Source: Pseudofrankia inefficax (GTDB lineage Bacteria; Actinomycetota; Actinomycetes; Frankiales; Frankiaceae). Taken from it: a DNA stretch of 64,000 nucleotides. Positions 23,782 through 32,625 of the stretch are shown in pieces; the stretch's first letter is position 1, and each line of letters opens with the position of its first letter. A program made the translations under genes and the position numbers. The stretch covers positions 1,488,001-1,552,000 of the forward strand of contig NC_014666.1 in NCBI RefSeq assembly GCF_000166135.1, in the 5' to 3' direction. The notes beneath the pieces are model-generated. The model was not told the origin of the DNA. It worked only from the letters and a program-made list of their open reading frames with translations, and did not search any database.

Positions 23782-24159
23782 GTGACAAGTCTCTCCGGTG
23801 GTGTCAACGGCCTCGGCGGCCCGGCCGGGGTCGACATGCGCTCCGGTTCGCTGCCGATACGGCTCCTGCATGACCGGGTGCTGGTCGAACCGCGTGAGGA
23901 CTCGATCGATCGGCGCTCCAAGGCTGGCATCGTGATTCCGGCCACGGCCCAGATGGGGAAACGGCTCTCCTGGGCCGACGTCGTCGCCGTCGGAACCGCG
24001 GTTCGCACCATCCAGATCGGTGACCGGGTGCTGTTCGACCCGGAGGACCGCGCCGAGGTCGAGCTGCACGGCTCCACCTATGTCCTGATGCGGGAACGCG
24101 ACGTGCACGCGGTCGCCGCCGAGCGCCTCGACGACGGGCTGACCGGGCTCTACCTCTGA
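23782..24159 (+). CDS. GroES-like co-chaperonin family protein
   Basis: This protein of 107-125 aa matches the actinobacterial branch of GroES-fold proteins that is not linked to groEL. The core reads LPIRLLHDRVLVEP, RRSKAGIVIPATAQMG, then GDRVLFDPEDRAEVEL and YVLMRERDVHAV, ending TGLYL. The GroES mobile-loop region is represented by SKAGIVIP. No groEL lies near and no CIRCE element was seen. The start is either the GTG at 23782 or the ATG at 23836; the latter fits the family length better. Confidence 0.85.
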   Translation: MTSLSGGVNGLGGPAGVDMRSGSLPIRLLHDRVLVEPREDSIDRRSKAGIVIPATAQMGKRLSWADVVAVGTAVRTIQIGDRVLFDPEDRAEVELHGSTYVLMRERDVHAVAAERLDDGLTGLYL

Positions 24160-24166
24160 CCGGTCG

Positions 24167-24940
24167 CTACCGCTGGCCCGCCGGCGGCGGGTCGTCGCTG
24201 ATCTCGTCGTAGCCCGCGCGGACGGCGAACCGGGTTAGCTCGACCCGGTTGCGCAGCCGCAGCTTGCTCAGGACGTTGTGGACGTGGTTCTGCACGGTCC
24301 GCGGCGAGACGCCGAGCCGGGCGGCGGCGTCCTTCGCGGACAGGCCCTTGGCCACCAGGCGCAGCACCTCGATCTCGCGGGCCGTCAGGCTCGGCGTTCC
24401 GGGCTCCGCCGGCCGCCGGGCCGCCCGGGACAGGTCGCCGAGGACGAGCGCCGCGAGGCCCGCGCCGAACACCGGGACACCGTCGGCGGTCCGGCGCACC
24501 GCGTCGACGAGCTCCTCGGGCCGGGCCGACTTGACCAGGTAACCGGACGCGCCGGACTTCACCGCGGCCAGCACGTCGGCCTGCTCCCCGGACGCGGACA
24601 CCACGAGCACCGAGCCGGTGAAGCCGCTCGCGTGGCCCGGGCCGAGCAGCGCGCGGATCACCTCGACGCCCGAACCGTCCGGCAGCGACAGATCCAGCAC
24701 GACGAGGTCGGGCCGGGTCGCGGCGACCACCCGCAGCGCCTGGGCGACGGACCCGGCCGTCCCGACCACCGGAAGACCGGCCTGGTCCAGGTCGCGAGCC
24801 AGTGCGTCCCGCCACAGCGGATGATCGTCCACGACCACCACCCGTGGCGGCCGGCCGGCGGCGCGCGTCCCGGTCCGCGGCGCCTCGCCGTCAGCTGGGG
24901 ACACCCCGTCACCTCGGGACACCCCGTCACCTCGGGACAC
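24167..24940 (-). CDS. NarL-type response regulator
   Basis: This 257-aa regulator has a receiver domain (VVVVDDHPLWRDAL, phospho-acceptor Asp in LVVLDLSLPDGSG, Lys in GYLVKSARP) and a LuxR-type helix-turn-helix (LTAREIEVLRLVAKGLSAKD and RTVQNHVHNVLSKL). It is paired with the kinase gene just upstream. I chose the GTG at 24940, which follows GGAGGTGGAG and overlaps the kinase end by 14 bp. An 18-bp repeat (24903-24938) offers further GTG starts at 24922 and 24904 with the same reading frame. Confidence 0.92.
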   Translation of the reverse strand: MSRGDGVSRGDGVSPADGEAPRTGTRAAGRPPRVVVVDDHPLWRDALARDLDQAGLPVVGTAGSVAQALRVVAATRPDLVVLDLSLPDGSGVEVIRALLGPGHASGFTGSVLVVSASGEQADVLAAVKSGASGYLVKSARPEELVDAVRRTADGVPVFGAGLAALVLGDLSRAARRPAEPGTPSLTAREIEVLRLVAKGLSAKDAAARLGVSPRTVQNHVHNVLSKLRLRNRVELTRFAVRAGYDEISDDPPPAGQR

Positions 24941-26162
24941 GTAGCTCCACCTCCGTTCCAAGCCCCGGGCCGCCGAGGACCGTGACGTCGCCGCCCAGGT
25001 CCCGGACGCGGCCGCGGATGCTGACCGCGAGTCCCAGCCGGCCCGCGGCGGCGGCCTCGTCGGCGCGGCCGGGCGCGATGCCCACCCCGTCATCCCGGAT
25101 GGTCACGAGCACCTCGTCGCCGTCGTCCTCGACCAGCACCCAGGCGGACGCGGCCGGCCCGGCATGCCGGGCGACATTGTCGAGCGCGGCGCGCACCGCG
25201 GCGACCACCTCGGCGGCGCGGTGGGTCGCCAGCGGCACCGGGACGCCCGGCGTGGCGACCGTCACCCGGGGCGCCCCCGCCCGGCCGAGGTAATCGGCCC
25301 CGCCCAGCGGCTCGTCGGTGGAGCCCGCCGGTGGATGCACGAGTCGGACCAGCAGTTCGGCGAGGTCGGTTCGTGCGCCCGCGCCCGCCGTGTCCGGCGA
25401 GATCGGGTCGACGGGGGCCTCGCCGGGACTGGCCACCCGCAGCAGGTCGCGCAGCACCGACTCCTGCTCGGCGGCCAGCCGGGCGACCTGGTCGGCCGGC
25501 AGGCCGCGCGGCGCCTCCCGGGCGATCAGCGCGAGCACCTGCAGGACGCCGTCGTGCACGGCCCGGGCGAGCCGTGCCCGCTGCGCGTCGGCGGCCCGCG
25601 CGGCGAGCATGGCGGTCACCGCCGCCTCCGCCCGCAGCGCGGTCCGGGTCAGGTACCCGGTGACCGCTCCGGCGAGCAGCACCTGCAGGGTCGTCCTGAC
25701 CAGGGAGTCGGTCACCGTGCCCCACTCGGCGAAGAACGCCGCCGCGATGAGCAGCCCGCCGACGACACCGCCCAGGGTGCCCCAGACCAGCGCGGCACCG
25801 AAGACGCCGCTGATCGCCCAGATCATCGGCAGTGCGTGGCTCGACCGCGGGCCGACCAGCTCCGCGCCCACCACGAGGGCAGCGCACACGGCCAGGTCGG
25901 CCAGGGCGAGCGCCCGCAGCAGCCGAGGCCGGGAGCGGCTGGCGGTGGGTGTCACCACGGTCAGGGCCGCCGACCAGGCGGTCATCACCACGATCAGCGC
26001 GAGCCCGAGCACCGGCCGGTCGGCGTAGCGGAGCCGGACGCCGGCCGCGATCGCCGCGTAGCCGAACGCCACCCATCGGAAGACGGCCAACGACCGCCAC
26101 AGCGCCCCGCGCACGCCGTCCGGGCCGGCCGGGTAGGCCTCCGGGCTGACGGTGGGGAACAC
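24927..26162 (-). CDS. Sensor histidine kinase, NarL/DesK type
   Basis: This 411-aa kinase has four or five hydrophobic segments in the first 170 residues. A HisKA_3 phospho-acceptor helix follows, with the His in RLARAVHDGVLQVLAL. A HATPase domain has the N-box NVARHAGPAASAW and the G-box RDDGVGIAPG. It probably senses a signal within or at the membrane, as no large outer domain is present. It overlaps and phosphorylates the response regulator encoded after it (inference from pairing). Confidence 0.92.
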   Translation of the reverse strand: MFPTVSPEAYPAGPDGVRGALWRSLAVFRWVAFGYAAIAAGVRLRYADRPVLGLALIVVMTAWSAALTVVTPTASRSRPRLLRALALADLAVCAALVVGAELVGPRSSHALPMIWAISGVFGAALVWGTLGGVVGGLLIAAAFFAEWGTVTDSLVRTTLQVLLAGAVTGYLTRTALRAEAAVTAMLAARAADAQRARLARAVHDGVLQVLALIAREAPRGLPADQVARLAAEQESVLRDLLRVASPGEAPVDPISPDTAGAGARTDLAELLVRLVHPPAGSTDEPLGGADYLGRAGAPRVTVATPGVPVPLATHRAAEVVAAVRAALDNVARHAGPAASAWVLVEDDGDEVLVTIRDDGVGIAPGRADEAAAAGRLGLAVSIRGRVRDLGGDVTVLGGPGLGTEVELRVPR

Positions 26163-26324
26163 CGCTGTCTCCTTTGGTCGTGCCGCCGTGCGTCCGAATG
26201 GCGCACCGAGGCGGCCGGGAGCAGTGTGGCAGAACCGGGCGGTCGCGCCCTGAGCGTTCGTACTCAGGACGATCCGGGTGTTCGTGCTCAGGCCGGGCGC
26301 CGGCCGGGTCCCGAGACTGGCCGC

Positions 26325-26618
26325 ATGACTACCAAGGCGCCCTCGTCGCGGGGCACTACCGCGTTCCTCGTCCAGTCAGCGGTCTCGTTCGGGATCTCGC
26401 TCGTCGCGGTGCTCTGGGCCGCCGCGCATCTGCCGGGCGACGGGTGGATGCGCGCGTTCGTCTTCCTCGGGCTGCTCTACGTCGTCACGTCGTCGTTCAC
26501 GCTGGCCAAGTGCGTGCGTGACCAGCAGGAGGCGGCGAACGTGGTCAGCCGGGTGGACCAGGTCCGGCTGGAGCGGCTGCTCGCCGAGCACGACCCGTTC
26601 CAGGCCCAGCTGCACTGA
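26325..26618 (+). CDS. YiaA/YiaB-family membrane protein
   Basis: This 97-aa protein has two membrane helices (FLVQSAVSFGISLVAVLWAA and AFVFLGLLYVVTSSFTLAK) followed by a charged tail, RDQQEAANVVSRVDQVRLER. This matches the small YiaAB family of unknown function. The start is the ATG at 26325. It diverges from the kinase gene. Confidence 0.85.
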   Translation: MTTKAPSSRGTTAFLVQSAVSFGISLVAVLWAAAHLPGDGWMRAFVFLGLLYVVTSSFTLAKCVRDQQEAANVVSRVDQVRLERLLAEHDPFQAQLH

Positions 26619-27014
26619 ATCTGGATGTGACGGGTCAGACACGAGGAGAGCCCGCCGAGATTGGCTCGGGGCGGCTTCCGGCCCGTATCCTTCGCACCGT
26701 CCTCGGTGATCCAGGCGTGGCCGGCCCGCTTGGGCGGGCGTCGCCACGGTGAAATGCGGACATAGGGCGCGGGGATCACTGCGTGCCAGAGACGTTGCGT
26801 ATTGTGACCATCCGATCCCGTTCGGGTGAGCAAGTCCGGGCGTAGCGGTGGCTGGCGCCCAGGCGGGGCGTGCTGCTCGCCAGCGGCGGGCCTGGGATGA
26901 ACGCCTCGTCTGGCGCGATGAGATCGTCCCCCTGCTGGTGGGACCCCCTGGTGTCCGGCCGCCTCGCGGCCGGCGCCACCGGCAGTCGGAAACGGACGGA
27001 AGGAAAGGAGAGGC
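26619..27014. other. Intergenic region
   Basis: This 396-bp stretch lies between two plus-strand genes. It contains weak hairpins such as GCCCGC-TTGG-GCGGGC (26724-26739). The DUF4193 ribosome site AAGGAAAGGAGAGGC is at its end. No gene was seen. Confidence 0.55.
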
Positions 27015-27311
27015 ATGGCTCGAGACTTCGACGCCCCGCGCGGCGGCGATGGAGACGACGACCTCCAGGAACAGAGCCTGGAGGCGCTGAAGGCGCAGCG
27101 GGTCGGCGCGGCCGCCGACCTGGGCGACGACGTGGACGCCCTTGAGGCGGACCTGGACCTGCCGGACGCCGAGGTGCGCGACGAGGAGCTCGCCCTGCGC
27201 GTGCTGCCGCGCCAGGCGGACGAGTTCACCTGCACGAGCTGCTTCCTGGTGCACCACCGCAGCCAGCTCGCCGACGTTCGCCGGACGGTCTGCTCGGACT
27301 GCGCGGCCTGA
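27015..27311 (+). CDS. DUF4193 zinc-ribbon-like protein
   Basis: This 98-aa acidic protein belongs to DUF4193. The N-terminus reads MARDFDAPR and is followed by a long Asp/Glu-rich stretch. The C-terminus carries CTSCFLVHHRSQL and VCSDCAA, a four-Cys zinc-ribbon-like site. A strong AAAGGAG precedes the ATG. The family is highly conserved in actinobacteria; its small size, acidity and zinc site suggest a partner of RNA polymerase or the ribosome, which is unproven. Confidence 0.9.
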   Translation: MARDFDAPRGGDGDDDLQEQSLEALKAQRVGAAADLGDDVDALEADLDLPDAEVRDEELALRVLPRQADEFTCTSCFLVHHRSQLADVRRTVCSDCAA

Positions 27312-27503
27312 CGCGTCTGGTCCCCGAGCTGCCTTGGCTCGGGCTCGCCCCTGGTTCGGCCGGGTTGGACCGCCTCCCCGGGATTGCCAGGAGAGGCGGT
27401 CAATGCGGTCGCGGGCGCCAGCGAAAGCCGCGGGTAGCGACCCGCGACCGCGACAGAGAGTGACCTCACAGCTACCGTACGGTGGGAGCTGGGGGGTGGT
27501 GGG

Positions 27504-30500
27504 ATGCCGGGCGAGCGTGACAACGTTCCCGGAGAGCAGGGCGACGGTCCCGGAAGGCCAGGCGACGGTCCAGGGGAGCAGGGCGAAGGCCCGGGCGGAC
27601 CTGGACGCGGCCGGCCGACAGGTCTGGTGGGCGCGACGACGAGGCCCGAACCCCGCGCGGCGGCGGCGGGCCTGCGCCCGCTGCGCAGCCGGCTCACGCC
27701 GCCCGCGCTGCCCGTTCCGCACATACCCAGGCCGCGGCTCTGGGAACTTCTCGACGCGGCCAGCGGCCAGGCGCTGACGATCGTGCGCGGGCCGGCGGGC
27801 TGCGGCAAGACGGCCCTGCTCGCGTCCTGGTACCTCGCCCGCCGCGACGCGCTGCCGGTCGTCTGGCTCCAGGTCGACCCGGCGACCGACGTCGCCCCGG
27901 CACCCACCGGGACCGACGACGGGACGCCGGCGGCCACCGGCCTGCCCCCGGCGGCTCCCGCCGGGGGAACTCCCGCCGCGCGGGCCTCCCTCTGGGAGCA
28001 CCTGCTCGTGGCCCTGCGCGCCCATCCCGAGGCGGACCCGGACGGCGCACTGGCCCGGCTGAGCCCGCCGGTGCCCGGGGGTGCCAGCGACCTGTTCTGC
28101 CGCGAGCTGCTCGACGCGTTGGCCGGCGGCCGGCCCCAGCCGCTGGTGCTGATCGTCGACGACCTCGGGCTCATCGGGGACCCGGCGGACATCGCCGGCC
28201 TGGAGCTGCTCGCGGCCGGGGTGGCCGGGCTGCGGCTCGTGCTCTGCGGCCGGCGGGTCCCGGTCTCCGCGCACCGGGCTCGGGCGGCCGGCCAGCTGAC
28301 CGAGATCGGCCCTGAGCTGCTCGCGTTCGACGCCACCGAGACCGACCGGCTGCTCGCGGCGATGCGGGTGCCGGCCGTGGCGGCCCCCGGCCTGCTGGCC
28401 GCGACCGCCGGCTGGGCCGCCGGGGTGCGCCTCGCCGCCGCGGGCCTCACCACCGCCGCCGACCTCGCCGCCCTGACCGCCAGCCAGAACCTGGTGCCCG
28501 GCGCGCGCGCACTCGTGGCGGTGACCGCGGGGACGGGGCCGGCCAGGGTCGGTGCCCCGGCCTCCGCCGGTGGCGAGCTGGCGGACACCGACCGGGACAC
28601 GGGCACCGAGCCTCCGCTGCCGCCGGCCGCGTTCGCGCCGGTCGCCGAGTACCTGCGGGCGGAGGCGCTCGCGACGTTGCCCGCGCCGGTGCGCCGCCTG
28701 CTGCTGCGTACCAGCGTGCTGGACGCGGTGTGCGCGCCGCTGGCCGACGTGGTCGCGGCCGAGCCGGCCGCCGGAGCGCGGCTGCTGGCCGAGCTCGCGG
28801 CCGGTGCCATCCTCGCCTCGCCGCTCGCCACCGCGCCGCGGGCCCACGGCCCGGCCGTCACCGACGCCGGCTACCCGGGCGAGTTCGGCTACGGGACCGA
28901 TTCGCCGGGCGCGGGTGCCGTGGCCGGCCCCGCCCCGGCCGACGATGGCTGCTCCGCGGGCGCGGTCGCGGTCGCCCCGACCTCCTGGTACCGGTACCAC
29001 CTGCTGCTGCGCGGGATGCTGCGCGAGACCCTGCGCCGCGACCCGGCCGAGGATGAGGCCGAGCTCAACCTGCGCGCCGCGCTCTGGTACGCGGCGAACC
29101 GCCGGCTGGTCGACGCGGCGCGCCACGCCCGCCGGGCCGGTGACTGGCGCTACCTGGCCTGCCTGGTCGCGCGCGGCACCGTCCCGCTGATCCTGCAGGG
29201 CGAGCTGCCCGAGCTGGCCGCCCTCGTCGGCGGCTTCCCGGACCGTGCCGCCGGGCTCGGCCCGGAATGCGCCATCACGGCCGCTCTGGCGCGGGTGCTC
29301 GCGGGTGACGCGTCGACCGCCGGAGAACACCTGGAGCTGGCCCGCTCGCGGCTGGCCGCGTTCCCGCCGGCCGGCTCCGGCGGGCCCGTTGCCACGCGTC
29401 AGGGCCAGGCCGGGCCGCCGGACCCGGCGGACAGCGCCGGCGGGGCGGCTTCGGCCCGGCGGGTCCTGCTCGTCGCGATCGAGGCCGTCGAGCTGCGCCG
29501 TGCCGAGCTGGCCGGGGACGTGGAGGCCACCCTGACGGCCGCCCGCCGGGTACTGCGGGTGCGCGTCGCGTCGGAGCTCGGCCCGGCGGCCGGTCTGCCG
29601 GACGGCCTGCGGCCGCTCGCGCTGGCCGCCCGTGGCCGCGCCGAGCTGTGGCGCGGCCGGCTCGAGACCGCGGAGGACGCCCTGCGGGTCGCGCTCGCCG
29701 AGGCCAGACGGGCCCGGCTGGGTGGAGCCACCGTCGGCTGCCTGGGCGCGCTGGCGCTCGGTTATGCCCTGCGCGGACGGTTGCGGCAGGCCGACGAGGC
29801 CGCGGCCGGCGCCCTCGCCGCCGCCATCCGGCTGCGCGAGGTCGGTCCCGCGAGCCCAGCCCGGGCGGCGATGCCCGCCGCGGACGGCTCGGCCCCGGGA
29901 CCGGGGGCGTTGGCACTGGGTGCGGGTTCCGGCGACGGCGCCGCGGTACTCGGCCATGCGGTCGCACCCCGCGGTGCCGCGGATGACGGCCAGGTAGACG
30001 CCGATCGGCTTGCCTGGCTCGCCGAGGCGCCGGCGCTCACCGGAGTCGCCGAGGCGCTGCTGGCCCTGGCGACCGCGGCCGGACATCGGGGGGACACCGC
30101 TGGCGGGCTCGGCTGGGCCGACCTCGCCGCGCACGCCGCCGGTGAGTCCGGGCAGCTGCCCGACCTGGTGAACCTGCTGCGGGCCTGGCTGCGGCTCGGC
30201 CGGCGGACCGGGGACGACCTGCGGGCCGCCAGGCGCGCCCTGGCCGCCTTCCCGGCCCGGGAGGCACCGGCATTGCTCGCCCTGGTGCGGGAGGCGACGC
30301 AGGCGGACCTGCTGGTCGCGGGCGGCAACCCGGACGCGGCGCTGCGGCTGCTCGGGCCACCGGATCCGGCCGGCCGTCGCGAGCGGCCCGCGGCCCGGCT
30401 GGCCAGGGGACGCGCCCACCTGGCGCAGGGAGACGCGGCGGAGGCGGCGCTCGCGGTCGCGCCGCTGTTGCGCGCGGACGGCGGCGGTTCGGCGAGTGTC

Positions 30501-31454
30501 GTCGCCGCGTGCGCGATCAGCGCGGTCGCGGCGGCGCGGCGTGGGGACGGGGCGCAGGCGGGCGGGCTGCTCGCCCGCGCGTTCGCGCTCGCCCAGGACG
30601 AGCTGCTGGTGCGGCCCTTCCTGGAGCTCGGGCCGGAGATCATGACGCTGACCGACGCGCACCCCGGGCTGCCGGACGCGGCGCCGGGCCTGGTCGCCGC
30701 GTTGCGCCTCGCCGTCACCCGGGACGTGCCGCGCCGGCCCCCCGGCGCCCGCAGACCCGGGTCAGCGGAGACCCGGGCGCGCACCGGCCCGCCGAGCGCG
30801 GCCGCGCTGCGCTCGAACGCGCCTCGACTCGACCGCGGTGGCGCCGTCACCGTGCCGACCGCCCGTCGGGCGCCGCTGCTGGCCGACGGCCACCCGGGCG
30901 GCCTGGATGATCGCGGGCTGCCGGCGGCGGGCGAGGACTTCAGCCACGTCGGCGCCGAGCCGCCGCCGCTGGCCGCCAACGGTCTCGCCCGGGGCGAGCA
31001 GTCGCCGACAGGGCGGCCGGACCCGTCCGTCCGGCCGGCACGGCCGGTGCCCCTGCCGCACGGCGGGCCAGGACGGTACCCACCCGGTGCCGCGATGGCG
31101 GACCGCCGTGGCCTCATCCCTCGAGACGCCGCCGACCGTGGGCAGGCCGGCGCCGCGCGGCCGGTCGGCCCGGAGACGGGGCTGGTCTCGGGCGGGCTGG
31201 CCCCGTTCCCGGCGGAGCGCGAGGCCGGCCAGCCGTCGGCCGGCCGGGCCGGGCGCGGGGCGGACCGGCTGAGCGACCGTGAGCTGGCGGTGCTCAGCTA
31301 CCTGCCGACCATGCTCACGACGGCCGAGATCGCCGCGGAGCTGTACGTCTCGGTCAACACCGTGAAGACGCATCTGAAAAGCATCTACCGCAAGCTCGAC
31401 GTCGCTCGGCGCCGCGATGCCGTGCACCGCGCCCGCGCCCTGCATCTGCTCTGA
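27504..31454 (+). CDS. LAL/MalT-type ATP-binding LuxR regulator
   Basis: This 1316-aa regulator combines an AAA/STAND-type ATPase with a C-terminal LuxR helix-turn-helix. Walker A is GPAGCGKTALL (near residue 98) and Walker B is LVLIVDDLG (near 215). The middle 700 residues are helical and TPR-like. The DNA-binding domain reads LSDRELAVLSYLPTMLTTAE and VSVNTVKTHLKSIYRKL at residues 1255-1310. The first 45 residues are Gly/Pro repeats, and a disordered linker of about 170 residues (near 1080-1250) precedes the helix-turn-helix. LAL proteins usually activate pathway genes on binding a small ligand. The target is unknown; the synthase cluster 3.6 kb downstream is a possible but unproven one. Confidence 0.9.
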   Translation: MPGERDNVPGEQGDGPGRPGDGPGEQGEGPGGPGRGRPTGLVGATTRPEPRAAAAGLRPLRSRLTPPALPVPHIPRPRLWELLDAASGQALTIVRGPAGCGKTALLASWYLARRDALPVVWLQVDPATDVAPAPTGTDDGTPAATGLPPAAPAGGTPAARASLWEHLLVALRAHPEADPDGALARLSPPVPGGASDLFCRELLDALAGGRPQPLVLIVDDLGLIGDPADIAGLELLAAGVAGLRLVLCGRRVPVSAHRARAAGQLTEIGPELLAFDATETDRLLAAMRVPAVAAPGLLAATAGWAAGVRLAAAGLTTAADLAALTASQNLVPGARALVAVTAGTGPARVGAPASAGGELADTDRDTGTEPPLPPAAFAPVAEYLRAEALATLPAPVRRLLLRTSVLDAVCAPLADVVAAEPAAGARLLAELAAGAILASPLATAPRAHGPAVTDAGYPGEFGYGTDSPGAGAVAGPAPADDGCSAGAVAVAPTSWYRYHLLLRGMLRETLRRDPAEDEAELNLRAALWYAANRRLVDAARHARRAGDWRYLACLVARGTVPLILQGELPELAALVGGFPDRAAGLGPECAITAALARVLAGDASTAGEHLELARSRLAAFPPAGSGGPVATRQGQAGPPDPADSAGGAASARRVLLVAIEAVELRRAELAGDVEATLTAARRVLRVRVASELGPAAGLPDGLRPLALAARGRAELWRGRLETAEDALRVALAEARRARLGGATVGCLGALALGYALRGRLRQADEAAAGALAAAIRLREVGPASPARAAMPAADGSAPGPGALALGAGSGDGAAVLGHAVAPRGAADDGQVDADRLAWLAEAPALTGVAEALLALATAAGHRGDTAGGLGWADLAAHAAGESGQLPDLVNLLRAWLRLGRRTGDDLRAARRALAAFPAREAPALLALVREATQADLLVAGGNPDAALRLLGPPDPAGRRERPAARLARGRAHLAQGDAAEAALAVAPLLRADGGGSASVVAACAISAVAAARRGDGAQAGGLLARAFALAQDELLVRPFLELGPEIMTLTDAHPGLPDAAPGLVAALRLAVTRDVPRRPPGARRPGSAETRARTGPPSAAALRSNAPRLDRGGAVTVPTARRAPLLADGHPGGLDDRGLPAAGEDFSHVGAEPPPLAANGLARGEQSPTGRPDPSVRPARPVPLPHGGPGRYPPGAAMADRRGLIPRDAADRGQAGAARPVGPETGLVSGGLAPFPAEREAGQPSAGRAGRGADRLSDRELAVLSYLPTMLTTAEIAAELYVSVNTVKTHLKSIYRKLDVARRRDAVHRARALHLL

Positions 31455-31472
31455 CTTGCATCTGCTCTGACT
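31441..31472. repeat. 16-bp tandem duplication over the stop codon
   Basis: TGCATCTGCTCTGACT occurs twice in tandem (31441-31456 and 31457-31472). The first copy contains the stop codon of the LAL regulator, so the duplication adds nothing to the protein. Confidence 0.95.
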
Positions 31473-31488
31473 CGACGCGCGGCTCTGG

Positions 31489-31507
31489 CCGCCGCCGGCC
31501 GCGGCGG
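31489..31507. terminator. GC-rich hairpin after the LAL regulator gene
   Basis: CCGCCGC and GCGGCGG form a 7-bp stem around CGGCC, 35 bp past the stop. A mixed-T stretch (TTCTGACCTGTTTGTT) follows within a few bases, which supports a terminator. Confidence 0.55.
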
Positions 31508-31680
31508 CGGTTCTGACCTGTTTGTTCGCTCTGGCGGGGTATGGGCGAATGGGGCCGCGGACGGTCCGCGCCCCGGCTCGGCGCAGGTGCGTCACCATCC
31601 GTAACGATGACGCACCGTAGTTAGATGGCGGCGCTGGGCGGGCGCCTGGCCGCGCCGGGCGCCGCCGCCGGCCGGCCGTC

Positions 31681-31995
31681 CTAGGGGCGCAGGCCGCCCG
31701 GCCGCCACGCGTCGGGCCCGGTGGTCGCCGGCCGTGGCGCGGCCGGGGGCGGCAGGTTCGCGGGATGGACCGTCCAGTCGCCCAGCTCGCCCGGGAGCCC
31801 GGTGGGCGGGCGCGGCTCACGTTCGCCGAGGCCCGGGTTGAACAGCCAGATCAGCCGGAGCACCAGGGTGACGATGCCCGCGATCGCCAGGATCAGGCCC
31901 AGTGCCGGGAGATTCAGGCCCTGAACCCGCCAGGTGATCGCGTACCGGAGGATCGCGCCGACGACGATCATGAAGATCGACGAGCCGATGGTCAC
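31681..31995 (-). CDS. DUF6458 membrane protein
   Basis: This 104-aa protein begins MTIGSSIFMIVVGAILRYAI, followed by a second helix, LPALGLILAIAGIVTLVLRL. The two-helix start is typical of DUF6458. A Pro-rich cytosolic tail of about 45 residues follows. The function is unknown. It converges on the LAL regulator gene. Confidence 0.85.
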   Translation of the reverse strand: MTIGSSIFMIVVGAILRYAITWRVQGLNLPALGLILAIAGIVTLVLRLIWLFNPGLGEREPRPPTGLPGELGDWTVHPANLPPPAAPRPATTGPDAWRPGGLRP

Positions 31996-32625
31996 CGTTC
32001 TTCACCCCTCTCGGGCCGCGGTTCCGGCTCGCCGCCGGCCGGCGGACGCCGTGCCGCCCTCTGCTGGGCGGACGTCCGTCGGCCTGGCGCGGGACCCGGT
32101 CGCGGGCACGGTGAGTGCCGCGACCGAACGGGTCGGAACGGGCGGACCGTGTCGCCGGGAACCGTACCCTCGGTAGCAACCTGTTACACAGAGTGGGTGC
32201 GGGCGCGTTGGCCCGGTCGTGCCAGCGGTGCTGCGAATGGCCCATGTGTGCAGAGCGTAACTAGCCCGTTCGGGTAGTCGGAATGCGATCAACAACTACC
32301 GCTTGCATCTGTGTCGCTACTCTCGATAGACAGAGAGCGCTCTCATAGGACTTTAGGCCCTGTGTTGATCTCGAAAGCCCGAGTCAAGGTTGGCAAGGGG
32401 TAAAAAGTCCCGCCCGGCGTCTAGCGTGCCCCCGAGGGGGCCCCTACGCTGACCCAACATGTCCAGCTTGGTCGGTAATACCCCGGCGGCCTCGACCCGG
32501 GACGCCGAGCCCTCCGCGCCGATCGTCGCATCGGCGCTCTGGCGGCCCATGACGCCCGCCGCGACCGCCGGACTCCTCGTTACCTGTGCAGTTAAGCCTG
32601 GCGTCGACCGGACCCGGAGGCGGGC
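31996..32625. other. Divergent promoter region, DUF6458 / LuxR regulator
   Basis: This 630-bp region lies between divergent genes and is locally less GC-rich. It holds a 12-bp palindrome (32332-32343) with a possible promoter in front. A compound hairpin (AGCGT, then GCCCCC-GAG-GGGGGC, then ACGCT) lies at 32423-32449. I see no gene. Confidence 0.6.
32332..32343. promoter_or_regulatory. LacI-type palindrome upstream of the LuxR regulator
   Basis: GAGAGCGCTCTC is a perfect 12-bp palindrome with the central CG typical of LacI-family operators. A possible promoter, TTGCAT (32302-32307) and TAGACA (32326-32331) with 18-bp spacing, lies directly ahead, so a bound repressor would sit on the start site. 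No LacI-type gene is in this window. Confidence 0.45.

Noticed and set aside
23782-24159. Classical groES with heat-shock control
   Set aside because: No groEL follows and no CIRCE element is seen upstream. The sequence fits the separate actinobacterial GroES-like branch.
26376-30662. 1428-codon minus-strand frame across the LAL regulator, DUF4193 and YiaAB genes
   Set aside because: It crosses three well-supported genes and has no recognisable domain.
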